From NCBI RefSeq assembly GCF_900129565.1, contig NZ_FQWD01000007.1, positions 186,001 through 250,000 on the forward strand: a stretch of 64,000 bases of DNA. Direction: 5' to 3'. This stretch comes from Marisediminitalea aggregata (GTDB lineage Bacteria; Pseudomonadota; Gammaproteobacteria; Enterobacterales; Alteromonadaceae). Positions 45,901 through 54,181 of the stretch are shown here, piece by piece (the first letter of the stretch is position 1; the number at the start of each line of letters is the position of its first letter). Made by a program: the position numbers and the translations under genes. The notes beneath the pieces are model-generated. The model was not told the DNA's origin. It saw only the letters and a list, made by a program, of their open reading frames with translations, and ran no database searches.

Positions 45901-47437
45901 CTTCCACCAGTATCCTGAAGCTTTTACCGAAGAAATTAAGAAAACGCTGAAAGCCCGTGGAAACTGGAGTGGAGAGGTTGAAAGTACCCGTGTGAATGGC
46001 GAGCGCTACGAAATTGAACTGAACATCGATGCCGTACATGATGACGATGGCCGCATCTCTCATTTCGTAGGGGTATTCTCAGACATCACGTCGCGTAAAA
46101 ACACCGAAAAAGAGCTGCTTAAACTGGCAAACTCGGATCCGCTAACCGAGTTACCTAACCGTTCATTCTTCCAGGCCAGCCATAGCAACCTCGTTAGAAA
46201 AGGTTCTCCCCATGCCCTGCTCTGTCTGGATATGGATAACTTCAAGAAAATTAATGACTCACTGGGTCATCAAACCGGTGATATCCTGATTAAGCAAATC
46301 GCCAAGCGTATCCAGCGAATTACCGATGCAAACTCGACGTGCTATCGCTTAGGTGGTGACGAATTCAGCATTCTGATGGAAGATATTTCCGACATCCACA
46401 CTATTACGCATTTCGCTCAAAGCATTCTGAATACCCTCTCTCGCCCCTTTATTATTAATAAGCAAGAGTTCGTTTTGGGTGCCAGTATTGGTATTGCTCT
46501 GTTCCCGGAAGACGGCTCTTCACCACAAGAATTGTTAAAAAATGCCGACACCGCCATGTACTTTGCTAAAAACAATGGCGGAAATAGCTACCAGTTCTTC
46601 AGTGGTGAAATGAACCAGAACGCGGTTCGACAGTTGCAGATTGAAAACCTGATTCGTCAGGGCATTAAAGACGATTTATTCACCGTCTATTATCAGCCCA
46701 AAGTGGATATTACTACCGGCAAACTGGTGAGTATGGAAGCCCTGGTTCGTTTTGAACACCCGCATAAAGGTATCGTCAGCCCCGGGCAGTTTATCCCGTT
46801 GGCAGAGCAAACCGGACAAATCATTGAAATAGGTGAGCAGGTACTCAAAAAAGCCTGTATGGATACCAAACGCTGGGTAAGCGAAGGCTTGTTTAGTGGT
46901 CGAGTTGCCGTAAATATATCGGCCAAGCAATTCGAACTACCAGACCTCGATGACCGCATTGAAAATATTCTTCGACAGGTTGGTTTGTCTCCCCTCCATT
47001 TAGAATGTGAAATAACGGAAGGCACGCTAATGGAAAACCCGGAAGAAGCGCTGCGAATGATGCAACGTTTACGTGACCGCGGAATTCACCTGGCATTGGA
47101 TGACTTTGGTACGGGCTATTCCTCGCTGGCTTACCTGAAACAATTTCCGTTGAACACGCTTAAAATTGATAAAGCGTTTATTGACGATATTGCCAACAGC
47201 AATGTCGATCGCCATATGGCCGCTGCCATTATCAATATTGCCCACAACCTCGGTCTGAAAGTCGTTGCTGAGGGCGTGGAATACGAGGAGCAACTGAATA
47301 TACTGCGTCGTTATGACTGCGAAATGCTACAGGGTTTCCTGTACAGTAGACCACTTAATGCAGAGCGCTTTGAGAAACTGTTAAAAGAAAACAGCCTGCT
47401 CCACAAAATCATCAATAAAGTCTCTCCAGACGCCTGA
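42914..47437 (+). CDS. Two-component-propeller sensor with PAS, GGDEF and EAL domains
   Basis: A 1507-residue membrane sensor. A signal-anchor (residues 8-28) precedes about 700 residues of periplasmic propeller repeats (recurring IWIGT/LWLAT-type strands such as GYIWVGSVDGLFRFDGYEF). A Y_Y_Y domain follows (YRYRLTGWDQNWTQAG). A membrane helix (near 790-815) leads to one or two PAS/PAC domains, with PAC-like WVWILDRGKV and later ISVNNAYCTYTGETREQAL. The GGDEF domain has YRLGGDEFSILMED (intact). The EAL domain has SMEALVRFEHP, DDFGTGYSSLAYLK and VVAEGVE, so catalytic motifs of both enzymes are present. The input ligand is unknown; in related proteins the propeller may sense polysaccharide-derived signals. 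The propeller half is visibly AT-richer than the enzymatic half. Confidence 0.93.
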   Translation: MVRSTHRTTLALFLVTVIIFVTRIASASAAVNDIRFNEYTREDGVSEGTITSIVEDQYGYIWVGSVDGLFRFDGYEFKHYQHSPQKPESIPPGFTRTMFVSSNNDLWIGTYTGLAKYLPDTDSFQVYNSDNSLIRNNDIWSISEDAKGNILVADTSNLYIIDAKTHTLELLDERIDFPDDIVVIRNEPSKIWIGTRGSGAYIYDKNRRQLFSLKAVNPWGMNISSNSVFDIKVIKGQYWLASTDGILIIDNQGLLLRRIDGDSFPNLINQTVRTIKEVEKDVIWFGTEDGLAIYNLLSDNLTFFSQDKRNFTYLNNHIIREIFQDSTDAIWLATYEGLYRHTPASNSLRLYSHINNLSNAGSKRIWAIEEDSSNDLWIATQSSGLAKFDLSRSTLDYFLENEENQIWDLVIDNDDNLWLATSQGIRHYVYRNGNLDYIDSFLDGEIVDAIYFDGKRIWAWTQNQGLISIFKDTVQKDSKVNLSQRHSVQHHDQGLSSNIYSPVFSDKEGNIWLATIGRIDLFNPTRNKVIASINLKADKNHNASLVKSVYEWGNNYWLTTQSVGIFQLDKSSLKLSRKVTLDVASNVVLAATGFKDSIWLSTDSSIEQIRLPTLETGISVSKEQLEYNNFSEGAVSITHDNGIVFGGDKGFHFFYPEFLTVKETSETPSEKPNLFSLKIFGKEQDFNSQTGPLDKPVYLKDRLTLAHVDSRFSFTYGVVNAISPGSIKYRYRLTGWDQNWTQAGSERQAFYNNVSFGDYVFEVQALEDGKAWSESRVLNITISPPPWLHPAALVFYGFFAAILALYVVRQYHFRRAQRIAVSESEERLKLTLWSSGDELWDWDVFRGQVYRSNTWGTLDFPQDDIRTNSAYDANIHPHDLRRVQEALKTHLDGKTEFFELAYRARTFSNQWVWILDRGKVVQRDHNNQPVRMTGTLKNIQHLKDAEEQLNLFKRSIENISEGVFITDTKFRFISVNNAYCTYTGETREQALASFLYFHQYPEAFTEEIKKTLKARGNWSGEVESTRVNGERYEIELNIDAVHDDDGRISHFVGVFSDITSRKNTEKELLKLANSDPLTELPNRSFFQASHSNLVRKGSPHALLCLDMDNFKKINDSLGHQTGDILIKQIAKRIQRITDANSTCYRLGGDEFSILMEDISDIHTITHFAQSILNTLSRPFIINKQEFVLGASIGIALFPEDGSSPQELLKNADTAMYFAKNNGGNSYQFFSGEMNQNAVRQLQIENLIRQGIKDDLFTVYYQPKVDITTGKLVSMEALVRFEHPHKGIVSPGQFIPLAEQTGQIIEIGEQVLKKACMDTKRWVSEGLFSGRVAVNISAKQFELPDLDDRIENILRQVGLSPLHLECEITEGTLMENPEEALRMMQRLRDRGIHLALDDFGTGYSSLAYLKQFPLNTLKIDKAFIDDIANSNVDRHMAAAIINIAHNLGLKVVAEGVEYEEQLNILRRYDCEMLQGFLYSRPLNAERFEKLLKENSLLHKIINKVSPDA

Positions 47438-47900
47438 CGCCTCGTCTCGGCTATTTTTGAAAGATTATATAAATCTCATAAAGCTTGTCCTTCCAAAGTA
47501 CCTTACATGGCGTTTTAGAGACGTATTACACCAACCCTATAGACTCGAAGACTTTCATCAGCTTTTCCATAGGCCTCGGATATTTACGACCAATAAGTAT
47601 TAGGTGCTTATTAAGGCCACTTTACGATATAACCTCTGAAAATTAGATTTTACTAATTTACTTATTTCTAATGTATTAGATTTAAAGTGTTTTTAAGCGA
47701 CTAGAAACACCGAAAGTTTCATTTCAACAGCAGAAAATACATACCAATCTAAGCGAAAAACGATTTTTTGCCCCCCTTCCCTTAAGTTTTTCTGTGAGCG
47801 GCAGATAAATGCATAGAACGGCAATATTTTCCGGCAACGGATTTTTGACGCCGTTCAAAATAAAATCCTACCATGTTGTTTTATATAGGTTTTTATAAGT
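47438..47900. other. AT-rich intergenic region after the large sensor gene
   Basis: No gene of 60 codons or more fits here, and no clear terminator follows the large sensor gene. The base composition is AT-rich. The right end runs directly into a sigma-54-like promoter at 47901-47916. Confidence 0.55.
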
Positions 47901-47916
47901 TGGCACAATGTTCGCT
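47901..47916 (+). promoter_or_regulatory. Sigma-54-type promoter with an overlapping palindrome
   Basis: TGGCACAATGTTCGCT has GG and GC at the correct 10 bp separation for sigma-54 (TGGCAC-N5-TTGCW), with one mismatch in the -12 element (TCGCT for TTGCT). A perfect inverted repeat, CACAATG (47904-47910) and CATTGTG (47922-47928), overlaps it and could be an operator. Transcription would begin near 47926, about 60 nt before the small gene at 47989. Confidence 0.5.
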
Positions 47917-47988
47917 ATAACCATTGTGACGACAGAAACAATGTCAGTCAGTTTTGTTTGTTTTGTTTATAATAATGAGGAATGAAAG

Positions 47989-48144
47989 ATGTTGAAAGCA
48001 TATGCAGTAGCCCTAGTTCTTTCTACTACAGCACCTGTCGCAGATCAAAAGCAAGAAGGCGCTCAAAAAGCTCCGGTTCAGAAAAAAGAAGTTGCTACAG
48101 AAACACAGCAATTCAAGCCAAAGACAAGCGGTGTTCGTCTTTAA
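47989..48144 (+). CDS. Small secreted-type protein (51 residues) of unknown function
   Basis: A 51-codon frame with its own ribosome site (GAGGAATGAAAG before the ATG) and a strong terminator 19 bp after its stop. The first 20 residues look like a signal peptide (MLKAYAVALVLSTTAPVADQ). The rest is a polar Lys/Gln/Thr-rich segment without hydrophobic residues, like many small exported stress peptides. A sigma-54-like promoter lies 73 bp upstream. I recognise no family. The promoter-ORF-terminator layout argues for a real gene despite its size. Confidence 0.6.
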   Translation: MLKAYAVALVLSTTAPVADQKQEGAQKAPVQKKEVATETQQFKPKTSGVRL

Positions 48145-48162
48145 GCTGAATGAGAACGCGTG

Positions 48163-48190
48163 AAAAAAGGGAGCTGAAGCTCCTTTTTTT
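48163..48190 (+). terminator. Terminator of the 51-residue small gene
   Basis: GGAGC (48170-48174), a TGAA tetraloop and GCTCC (48179-48183) flanked by A6 before and T7 after form a compact intrinsic terminator 19 bp past the stop codon. Confidence 0.82.
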
Positions 48191-48207
48191 ATGCCTGAAT
48201 TTCGGCC

Positions 48208-48405
48208 TTAAGCACGCAATACGGCGTTATTGAAACCCATATCGCGACGCATTCTTACATGACGGGAAATAGTGAACATAGGTAGCAACAAGGGCCCCAG
48301 AATTACCCCTGCTAACGCCCAGCGCTTCTCAGCCAATCCAGCTTTCAGTGATTCTATATAAAAATACACACCTGATAACACTGAGACCAATACTATCGTC
48401 AACAT
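48208..48405 (-). CDS. Small inner-membrane protein (65 residues), unknown function
   Basis: A 65-residue protein with two hydrophobic stretches (residues 2-17 and 31-45) separated by a charged loop (ESLKAGLAEKRW), and a basic tail (SRHVRMRRD). This is compatible with two short membrane helices with both ends inside. GGGGTG lies 7-8 nt before the ATG, a good ribosome site. I recognise no family. It converges with the small secreted-type gene across that gene's terminator and lies upstream of fadI-fadJ in the opposite sense of no operon. Confidence 0.6.
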   Translation of the reverse strand: MLTIVLVSVLSGVYFYIESLKAGLAEKRWALAGVILGPLLLPMFTISRHVRMRRDMGFNNAVLRA

Positions 48406-48512
48406 TTTGACACCCCGCTTACTGAATTAATCTTACTGCATAGATTCGCAAAAGCGGGCGAATAATAAACGATCACGTACAGAAAACCATCATTTTTGTT
48501 CGTTATAATGAA

Positions 48513-48537
48513 AAAAACCGGGCTAAGCCCGGTTTTT
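48513..48537 (-). terminator. Terminator of fadI-fadJ
   Basis: An 11 bp perfect stem AAAAACCGGGC / GCCCGGTTTTT with a TAA loop, 21 bp past the fadJ stop. On the minus strand it is followed by a T run. Confidence 0.88.
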
Positions 48538-48558
48538 ATACATTTTATTAACAGTTAG

Positions 48559-50691
48559 TTAATAAAATGTTTTGTTTTCTTTAGCCATCTCTTCAAGGAC
48601 TGGTGCAGGCTGGTACTTCTTATCGAGCTTGTCAGCATAGTAATTCAGGCGTTCCACGACCTTTTTAATGCCAAGCTGATCCATATAACGGAATGGTCCG
48701 CCCAGGAACGGCGGGAAACCAATACCAAATATGGCACCAATATCACCATCACGTGGATTGCGAATAACACCTTCCTCAAGACAACGTGCAGCTTCGTTTA
48801 GCATCATCAGTACACATCGCTCAGAGATTTCAGACTCACTGCGGCTCTTGTTCGGTTGAATACCCAACAACGTATAAAGGCTCTCATCCACTTCTTTACC
48901 AGGCTTCTTGCCTTCATACGAATAGAAACCGCGCTTGTTTTTCTTACCTTTACGGTCGTCTGCAAGGACTTTATCGAATGCGCTTGGAGCTGTAAAACGC
49001 TCACCAAAAGCATCAACCAGTATAGGTATGATTTTGGTGCCTACATCGATACCGACTTCATCCAGCAGCTTCACTGGGCCAACCGGGAAACCGAAATTCA
49101 ATAATGCTTTATCAATGTGATCGATAGGCTCGCCAGCCAGAATCAGATTTGCCGCTTCGTTCATGTAAGGCGCCAAGATACGGTTTACGTAAAAACCCGC
49201 GCCGTCTTTTACCACAACCGGTGTTTTGCCTTGTTTTTTAGCAAACTCTACCGTTGTGGAAATCGTCTGATCAGACGTTTTCTCGTGTGCGATAACTTCA
49301 GCCAACGGCATCTTATCTACCGGCGAGAAATAATGCAGGCCTATTATGTTTTCAGGGCGCTGCGCACCTTCCGCAATTTGGCCGATAGGAATAGACGACG
49401 TATTGGACGCAAAAATAGTACTTTCTTTGCAGTTGTTTTCAACATCAGCAACCATTTGCTGCTTCAGTTTCACATCTTCAAATACGGCTTCAACCACAAT
49501 GTCTACGTCTTGCATACCGGCGTAATCAAGTGTGCCTGTCAGCAGTGACATTTGCTTCTGCATTTCAGACTTCAGCATAAATTTACGCTGAACCTTCTTG
49601 ATTAGCAGGTCATAGCTGTATTTCATGGCATTGGCGATACCAATTGGCTGGATATCTTTAATGCGCACTGGCACTTTCGCTTTAGTCGCCGTAACGAATG
49701 CAATACCGCCGCCCATGAGGCCACCACCCAACACGCCGACCTTTGCCACTTTTTCCGGTGCAACGTCAGCTACACCTGACTCTTTCTTCATCGCGGTAGT
49801 CGCAAAGAAGATTTGTCGCAGCTGTTTTGATTCTGGTGTCATGACCAGTTGACCAAACGCTTTTGCCTCGGCCTCAAGGCCTGCACGCATGCCTTTACTC
49901 AGGCCTAATGCAACCACATCAAGGATTTGCTGAGGCGCAGGGTAATTCCCGCGTGTCTTTGACTGAGTTTGCTGTGCCGCTTTGTTAAACAGAATATTGC
50001 GACCCGGGCCAGTGCCTTCAAGAAATTTATTTACCAGTCCTTTTTGCGGCATTTCGCGATTTGGCTTGCCTTTGGCTGCAAAAATGCTGGCCACTTTTAG
50101 TAATACAGACTGGGGTACAACATCATCGACCAGACCGTATTTTTTAGCCTGCTTCGGACGCACAGCGCCACCGGTAAGCATCATTTTAATGGCTTGTTGA
50201 ATACCGACCAATCGCGGTAAACGCTGTGTTCCGCCACTGCCCGGTAATAGACCAAGCTGTACTTCAGGCACACCGAGTTGCGTTGCTGGCGCGTCGGTAC
50301 ATACTCGGTAGTGACAAGCTAACGCCAGTTCTAAACCACCGCCCAATGCCGGACCGTGAATGGCGGCAACAAAGGTCGCACGCATCTTTTCGATACGGTC
50401 AAAAATGTCCTGGCCACCTTTTGCTAAAGCCTGAGCTTCCTCGGCCGTTGTGCAGGCGTCTAGCATAGTAATGTCAGCGCCGGCTACAAAAGAACTCGGC
50501 TTGCCACTGATCAACACCACGCCTTTGATGCTGTTGTCTGCTTCAATTTCATCCAGGATCTTCGTGATGTCATCGCCGAATGCTTGTTTCAGCGTGTTCA
50601 TCGACTCACCCGGAACATCCATCGTGAGCACGGCAATGCCGTTGTCCTGGCGGCTTAAAGTAAATGCGCTGGTTGCTGCTTGTTCAGTCAT
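48559..50691 (-). CDS. fadJ: Fatty acid oxidation complex alpha subunit FadJ (enoyl-CoA hydratase / 3-hydroxyacyl-CoA dehydrogenase)
   Basis: A 710-residue trifunctional-type enzyme. The crotonase domain (residues 1-190) has SSFVAGADITML and the Glu-containing ALGGGLELALACHYRV. The NAD-binding dehydrogenase domain starts near residue 315 with KVGVLGGGLMGGGIAFV and includes the catalytic IGLHYFSPVDKMPLAEVI. C-terminal dehydrogenase repeats follow (GAGFYVNRI, then FGIGFPPFLGGPFRYMD). Its length and its pairing with a 436-residue thiolase mark it as FadJ rather than FadB. It performs hydration and dehydrogenation in beta-oxidation. Its ATG overlaps the fadI stop (TAATG). Confidence 0.96.
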   Translation of the reverse strand: MTEQAATSAFTLSRQDNGIAVLTMDVPGESMNTLKQAFGDDITKILDEIEADNSIKGVVLISGKPSSFVAGADITMLDACTTAEEAQALAKGGQDIFDRIEKMRATFVAAIHGPALGGGLELALACHYRVCTDAPATQLGVPEVQLGLLPGSGGTQRLPRLVGIQQAIKMMLTGGAVRPKQAKKYGLVDDVVPQSVLLKVASIFAAKGKPNREMPQKGLVNKFLEGTGPGRNILFNKAAQQTQSKTRGNYPAPQQILDVVALGLSKGMRAGLEAEAKAFGQLVMTPESKQLRQIFFATTAMKKESGVADVAPEKVAKVGVLGGGLMGGGIAFVTATKAKVPVRIKDIQPIGIANAMKYSYDLLIKKVQRKFMLKSEMQKQMSLLTGTLDYAGMQDVDIVVEAVFEDVKLKQQMVADVENNCKESTIFASNTSSIPIGQIAEGAQRPENIIGLHYFSPVDKMPLAEVIAHEKTSDQTISTTVEFAKKQGKTPVVVKDGAGFYVNRILAPYMNEAANLILAGEPIDHIDKALLNFGFPVGPVKLLDEVGIDVGTKIIPILVDAFGERFTAPSAFDKVLADDRKGKKNKRGFYSYEGKKPGKEVDESLYTLLGIQPNKSRSESEISERCVLMMLNEAARCLEEGVIRNPRDGDIGAIFGIGFPPFLGGPFRYMDQLGIKKVVERLNYYADKLDKKYQPAPVLEEMAKENKTFY

Positions 50692-52001
50692 TACGCTGTC
50701 TCCAAAATCATAGCTGCGCCTAAACCACCTGCCGCACAGGCAGTAATCAATCCGGTACCACCGCCACGGCGGTTCAATTCATTCAGCATTTGCGTGATCA
50801 TACGCGTACCGGTGGCTGCAAACGGGTGACCATAGGCAATCGAGCTGCCCATCACGTTGAATTTGTCCATATCGATTTCACCGGTGGCTTTGCTGCGTCC
50901 CAGTTTTTCCTGAGCAAACTTGTCGCTGGCAAACATCTTCACATTTGCCAGGGTTTGAGCGGCAAACGCCTCGTGCATTTCAATAAGAGTCAAATCGTTT
51001 AGCGTCATGCCAGCACGCTCTAGTGCTATAGGTGACGCATAGGATGGACCCATCAGCATATCTTCCCATACATCAATAGCGGCAAACGCGTAGCTCTTGA
51101 TGTAACCAAGCGGGGTGTAACCCAGGGCTTTTGCTTTGCTCTCGGTCATCATCAGTACGGCTGATGCGCCGTCGGTTAATGGTGTTGCGTTGGCCGCCGT
51201 TACTGAGCCGTATTTACGGTCGAATACCGGACGTAACTTCGCATAGCCTTCAAGCTTTGAGTCGAAACGGATGTTATTGTCTTGCTCCAGCGCACCTTTA
51301 AATGGCTCGGCGTAGGCAGTCATTACTTCACTGGCCAACTTCCCTTCCTGCCAGCTTTGAGCTGCCAGCGTATGAGAACGGTGAGCCAGTTCATCCTGCG
51401 CTTCACGGGTAATACCGTGAGTTTTCGCCATTTGCTCTGCAGTCTGTCCCATCGACAGTCCTGTTGAGTATTCAGCAACCGCCGGCGGCACTGGCAGTAA
51501 ATCCTTTAAGCCAAGGCGCTTTAATACCGCCCATTTTTGGCCCAGGGTTTTGGTCTTTTGCAAATCAACCAGCGCACGAGCTAGTTTTTTGGACACGCCG
51601 ATTGGCGATACAGACGTTGAGTCAGCACCACCGGCAACGCCCACTTCTACCGTGCCAGCCATCATAGATTCTGCGATATTCACCGTAGACTGGAAGCTGG
51701 TTGCACAGGCGCGTGATACGCTGTAGGCGTCGGTGTGTACATTCATACCGGTGCCCAGCACGATTTCACGGGCAATATTGGGAGCTTCAGGCATTTGTAC
51801 CACCTGACCGTATACCAGTTGATCAACCAACTTGGGATCAACTGCGTTACGAATCAACAGCTCGTTCACCACCATTTTGCCCAAATCTACGGCTGGAACA
51901 CCGTGAAAATAAGTCGCCATTTTTGCGAAGGGCGTTCTAAGCCCAGCGACAATGGCAATGCGATCGCCATCACGCGTTGTAACCGATTGCTGTTTAGCCA
52001 T
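50691..52001 (-). CDS. fadI: Acetyl-CoA C-acyltransferase FadI (3-ketoacyl-CoA thiolase)
   Basis: A 436-residue thiolase, exactly the length of E. coli FadI. The nucleophilic Cys is in [11 protein letters not shown], the His in [10 protein letters not shown] and [19 protein letters not shown], and the second Cys in [15 protein letters not shown]. It cleaves 3-ketoacyl-CoA in the last step of each beta-oxidation round, as the partner of FadJ encoded just downstream. A FadR-like operator lies 28 bp before its start codon. Confidence 0.96.
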   Translation of the reverse strand: MAKQQSVTTRDGDRIAIVAGLRTPFAKMATYFHGVPAVDLGKMVVNELLIRNAVDPKLVDQLVYGQVVQMPEAPNIAREIVLGTGMNVHTDAYSVSRACATSFQSTVNIAESMMAGTVEVGVAGGADSTSVSPIGVSKKLARALVDLQKTKTLGQKWAVLKRLGLKDLLPVPPAVAEYSTGLSMGQTAEQMAKTHGITREAQDELAHRSHTLAAQSWQEGKLASEVMTAYAEPFKGALEQDNNIRFDSKLEGYAKLRPVFDRKYGSVTAANATPLTDGASAVLMMTESKAKALGYTPLGYIKSYAFAAIDVWEDMLMGPSYASPIALERAGMTLNDLTLIEMHEAFAAQTLANVKMFASDKFAQEKLGRSKATGEIDMDKFNVMGSSIAYGHPFAATGTRMITQMLNELNRRGGGTGLITACAAGGLGAAMILETA

Positions 52002-52028
52002 TATTTTAAACCCTTATTAAAGACCTGG

Positions 52029-52045
52029 TAGTGGTCTGACCTGTT
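52029..52045. promoter_or_regulatory. FadR-like operator in front of fadI-fadJ
   Basis: TAGTGGTCTGACCTGTT contains the complete core TGGTC-N-GAC-N-TGTT of the enterobacterial and Vibrio FadR consensus (14 of 14 core positions, with two mismatches at the outer left bases). It lies 28-44 bp upstream of fadI, where binding would block transcription in the absence of long-chain acyl-CoA. No fadR gene is in the window. Confidence 0.62.
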
Positions 52046-52255
52046 AGTAATGCGCCGATTTTTACAAACAATTAAACAAATAGCAAATCCGCAGGAGAAT
52101 ATTTTGCAACAATTAATCTCTTGAAGAGAAAAAGTAGCTTGAAACAGAATAAGGGAGCCTTATATTGACTTAACAGTCAGAAAGCTTCATTCCCACCGCG
52201 GAGCCATAAGTATAGGCTCTGTGGTTCAATAACGATAACAAGGTTAGAAAACGCT

Positions 52256-53212
52256 ATGGCAGCTGAGCAGTTCAGGCAGTTACACGCCTATCTTGATTCA
52301 CAAATTATCGGTCAGTCCCAATTAACCCTTAACATGCTGATCGCACTGCTGGCCGATGGCCACTTGTTAGTTGAAGGCCCGCCAGGATTGGCGAAAACAC
52401 GCGCAATTAATGCGTTAGCAAAAGGCATTGATGGTGACTTTCACCGCGTTCAGTTTACCCCTGACTTACTGCCTGCAGATTTAACCGGTACGGATATCTA
52501 CCGACCCGAAACCGGTCAGTTTGTATTTCAACAAGGCCCACTGTTTCACAATCTGGTGCTGGCCGACGAAATTAACCGGGCACCGGCTAAAGTGCAATCT
52601 GCACTGCTGGAAGCCATGGCTGAACATCAGATCACAGTTGGTAACAAAACCTATGCGCTGCCAGAACTATTTCTGGTTATGGCCACGCAGAACCCGCTGG
52701 AGCAGGAAGGCACATACCCTCTCCCGGAAGCGCAGCTTGACCGATTCCTGATGCACCTGGAAATTGATTACCCCGACGCCGACACCGAACTGCAAATCCT
52801 GCAATTAACCCGTAACGAAGAGTTGAGTAAGCCATCTGCGCTGCCACCGACACTCAGTCAACAGGACATCTTCGCCGCGCGCAAAGATGCGCTTGCCTTG
52901 CACATGGCACCGGCGCTTGAAACTTATTTAGTACAATTGATTATGGCTACGCGTCGTCCGGAAAACTTTTCGCCTGAATTAGCCCAATGGATTGAATTTG
53001 GTGCCAGCCCTCGGGCCACCATTTCACTGGATCGCTGTGCTCGCGCGCATGCCTGGTTGGCGGGAAGAGATTTTGTTGGACCAGACGACATTCAGGCCGT
53101 GTTCCACAACACGCTGCGTCACCGCTTAATTCTGTCTTATCAGGCCGAAGCGGAAGGCGTGACCGCCAATCAGGTGCTGGACACCATTTTAAATCTGGTC
53201 GCTGTGCCTTAA
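52256..53212 (+). CDS. MoxR-family AAA ATPase
   Basis: A 318-residue AAA+ protein. Walker A is a variant of the family type (VEGPPGLAKTRA, near residues 40-50), Walker B is LVLADEINRAPAKVQ, and a sensor-type segment MATQNPLEQEGTYPLPEAQLDRF follows, as in all MoxR proteins. C-terminal helices form the lid. MoxR ATPases act as chaperones that insert cofactors or remodel VWA-domain partners. It opens the operon with DUF58, DUF4381, two VWA membrane proteins and BatD, the usual companions. AAGG lies about 10 nt before the ATG. Confidence 0.95.
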   Translation: MAAEQFRQLHAYLDSQIIGQSQLTLNMLIALLADGHLLVEGPPGLAKTRAINALAKGIDGDFHRVQFTPDLLPADLTGTDIYRPETGQFVFQQGPLFHNLVLADEINRAPAKVQSALLEAMAEHQITVGNKTYALPELFLVMATQNPLEQEGTYPLPEAQLDRFLMHLEIDYPDADTELQILQLTRNEELSKPSALPPTLSQQDIFAARKDALALHMAPALETYLVQLIMATRRPENFSPELAQWIEFGASPRATISLDRCARAHAWLAGRDFVGPDDIQAVFHNTLRHRLILSYQAEAEGVTANQVLDTILNLVAVP

Positions 53213-53215
53213 TCA

Positions 53216-54181
53216 ATGACGAGTGCACAACAACAGCTCAACAGCCTGCAGTCCAATGGCATTCAGCTGAATGTAAAAGAACTGCTGCAATATAAGCAGT
53301 TCGCCGGGCTGATAGACATGAAACCCACGCGCACGCCTCAGGCGCGTTTGGCTGGAAGTTACCTGACCAAACACAAAGGGCGTGGCATGGAGTTTGATGA
53401 AGCCAGGCACTATCAGGCGGGCGATGACATTCGTGCTATCGACTGGCGTGTAACTGCGCGCACAGGAAAGACTCACACCAAGGTGTACCGCGAAGAACGC
53501 GAACGCCCGGTATTTGTGTTATGCGATTTATCTGGCTCGATGCAATTTGGCACCCAACTGCTGCTCAAAGCTGTTCAGGCCGCACATTTGAGTGCTTTGA
53601 TCAGTTGGGCCGCAGCGCAGCGCGGCGACAAAGTGGGCGCGTTAATCTATTCAGATTACTCGCATAAAGAATGCAAACCACTAAGCCGTAAACGCGCCGT
53701 GTTGACTATCTGTCACGAACTAATGCAATGTCAGAATGAAGCCATCCAGGCTCAGGAGCAAGCTCCTCAGGCAAACCTGGAACAAGCTTTATCGCGGCTA
53801 CGTCGGCTGGCAAGGCCTGGCAGCCTGGTGTATATCATCAGTGATTTCCTGCAACTCGATGAGCGTGCGCTACAGCATTTGACCCAAATCAGTCGGCATT
53901 GTGAAGTGAGCGCGATTGCGATCACCGACCCCCTTGAGCATACCCTGCCGAATCTGCGCCACACGCAGAGTGTGAATGTAACAGACGGCGAGCAAAAGCA
54001 GACCTGGACACTGGGTGATCCGGTTTTAGCTAAACACTATTCGGCCAGCCAACAAGCGCGCTGGCAACAGGTGAAAGACAGCCTGGGGCGCTGTAAAACG
54101 GGGTTAGGCTTTATCGATGCCGGTATTCCTCTTACCGAACAACTTGAACGCTTGCGGAGGCAGCCAGTATGGACCCGTTAG
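53216..54181 (+). CDS. DUF58-domain protein (VWA-like) of the MoxR/Bat operon
   Basis: A 321-residue soluble protein. The DUF58 hallmark GRGMEFDEARHYQAGDDIRAIDWRVTARTGKTHTKVYREER in pieces covers about residues 55-100. A VWA-like segment with a MIDAS-type DLSGSMQF follows near residue 105. It probably serves as an adaptor or substrate of the MoxR ATPase encoded 3 bp upstream. The stop overlaps the DUF4381 gene by 13 nt, so translation is coupled. Confidence 0.92.
   Translation: MTSAQQQLNSLQSNGIQLNVKELLQYKQFAGLIDMKPTRTPQARLAGSYLTKHKGRGMEFDEARHYQAGDDIRAIDWRVTARTGKTHTKVYREERERPVFVLCDLSGSMQFGTQLLLKAVQAAHLSALISWAAAQRGDKVGALIYSDYSHKECKPLSRKRAVLTICHELMQCQNEAIQAQEQAPQANLEQALSRLRRLARPGSLVYIISDFLQLDERALQHLTQISRHCEVSAIAITDPLEHTLPNLRHTQSVNVTDGEQKQTWTLGDPVLAKHYSASQQARWQQVKDSLGRCKTGLGFIDAGIPLTEQLERLRRQPVWTR

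Noticed and set aside
49117..49548. A 143-codon plus-strand frame inside fadJ
   Set aside because: Antisense shadow of a well-supported gene, with no start context.
52201..52219. GAGCC/GGCTC inverted repeat upstream of the MoxR gene
   Set aside because: Only 5 bp arms around a 9 nt gap, which is expected by chance.
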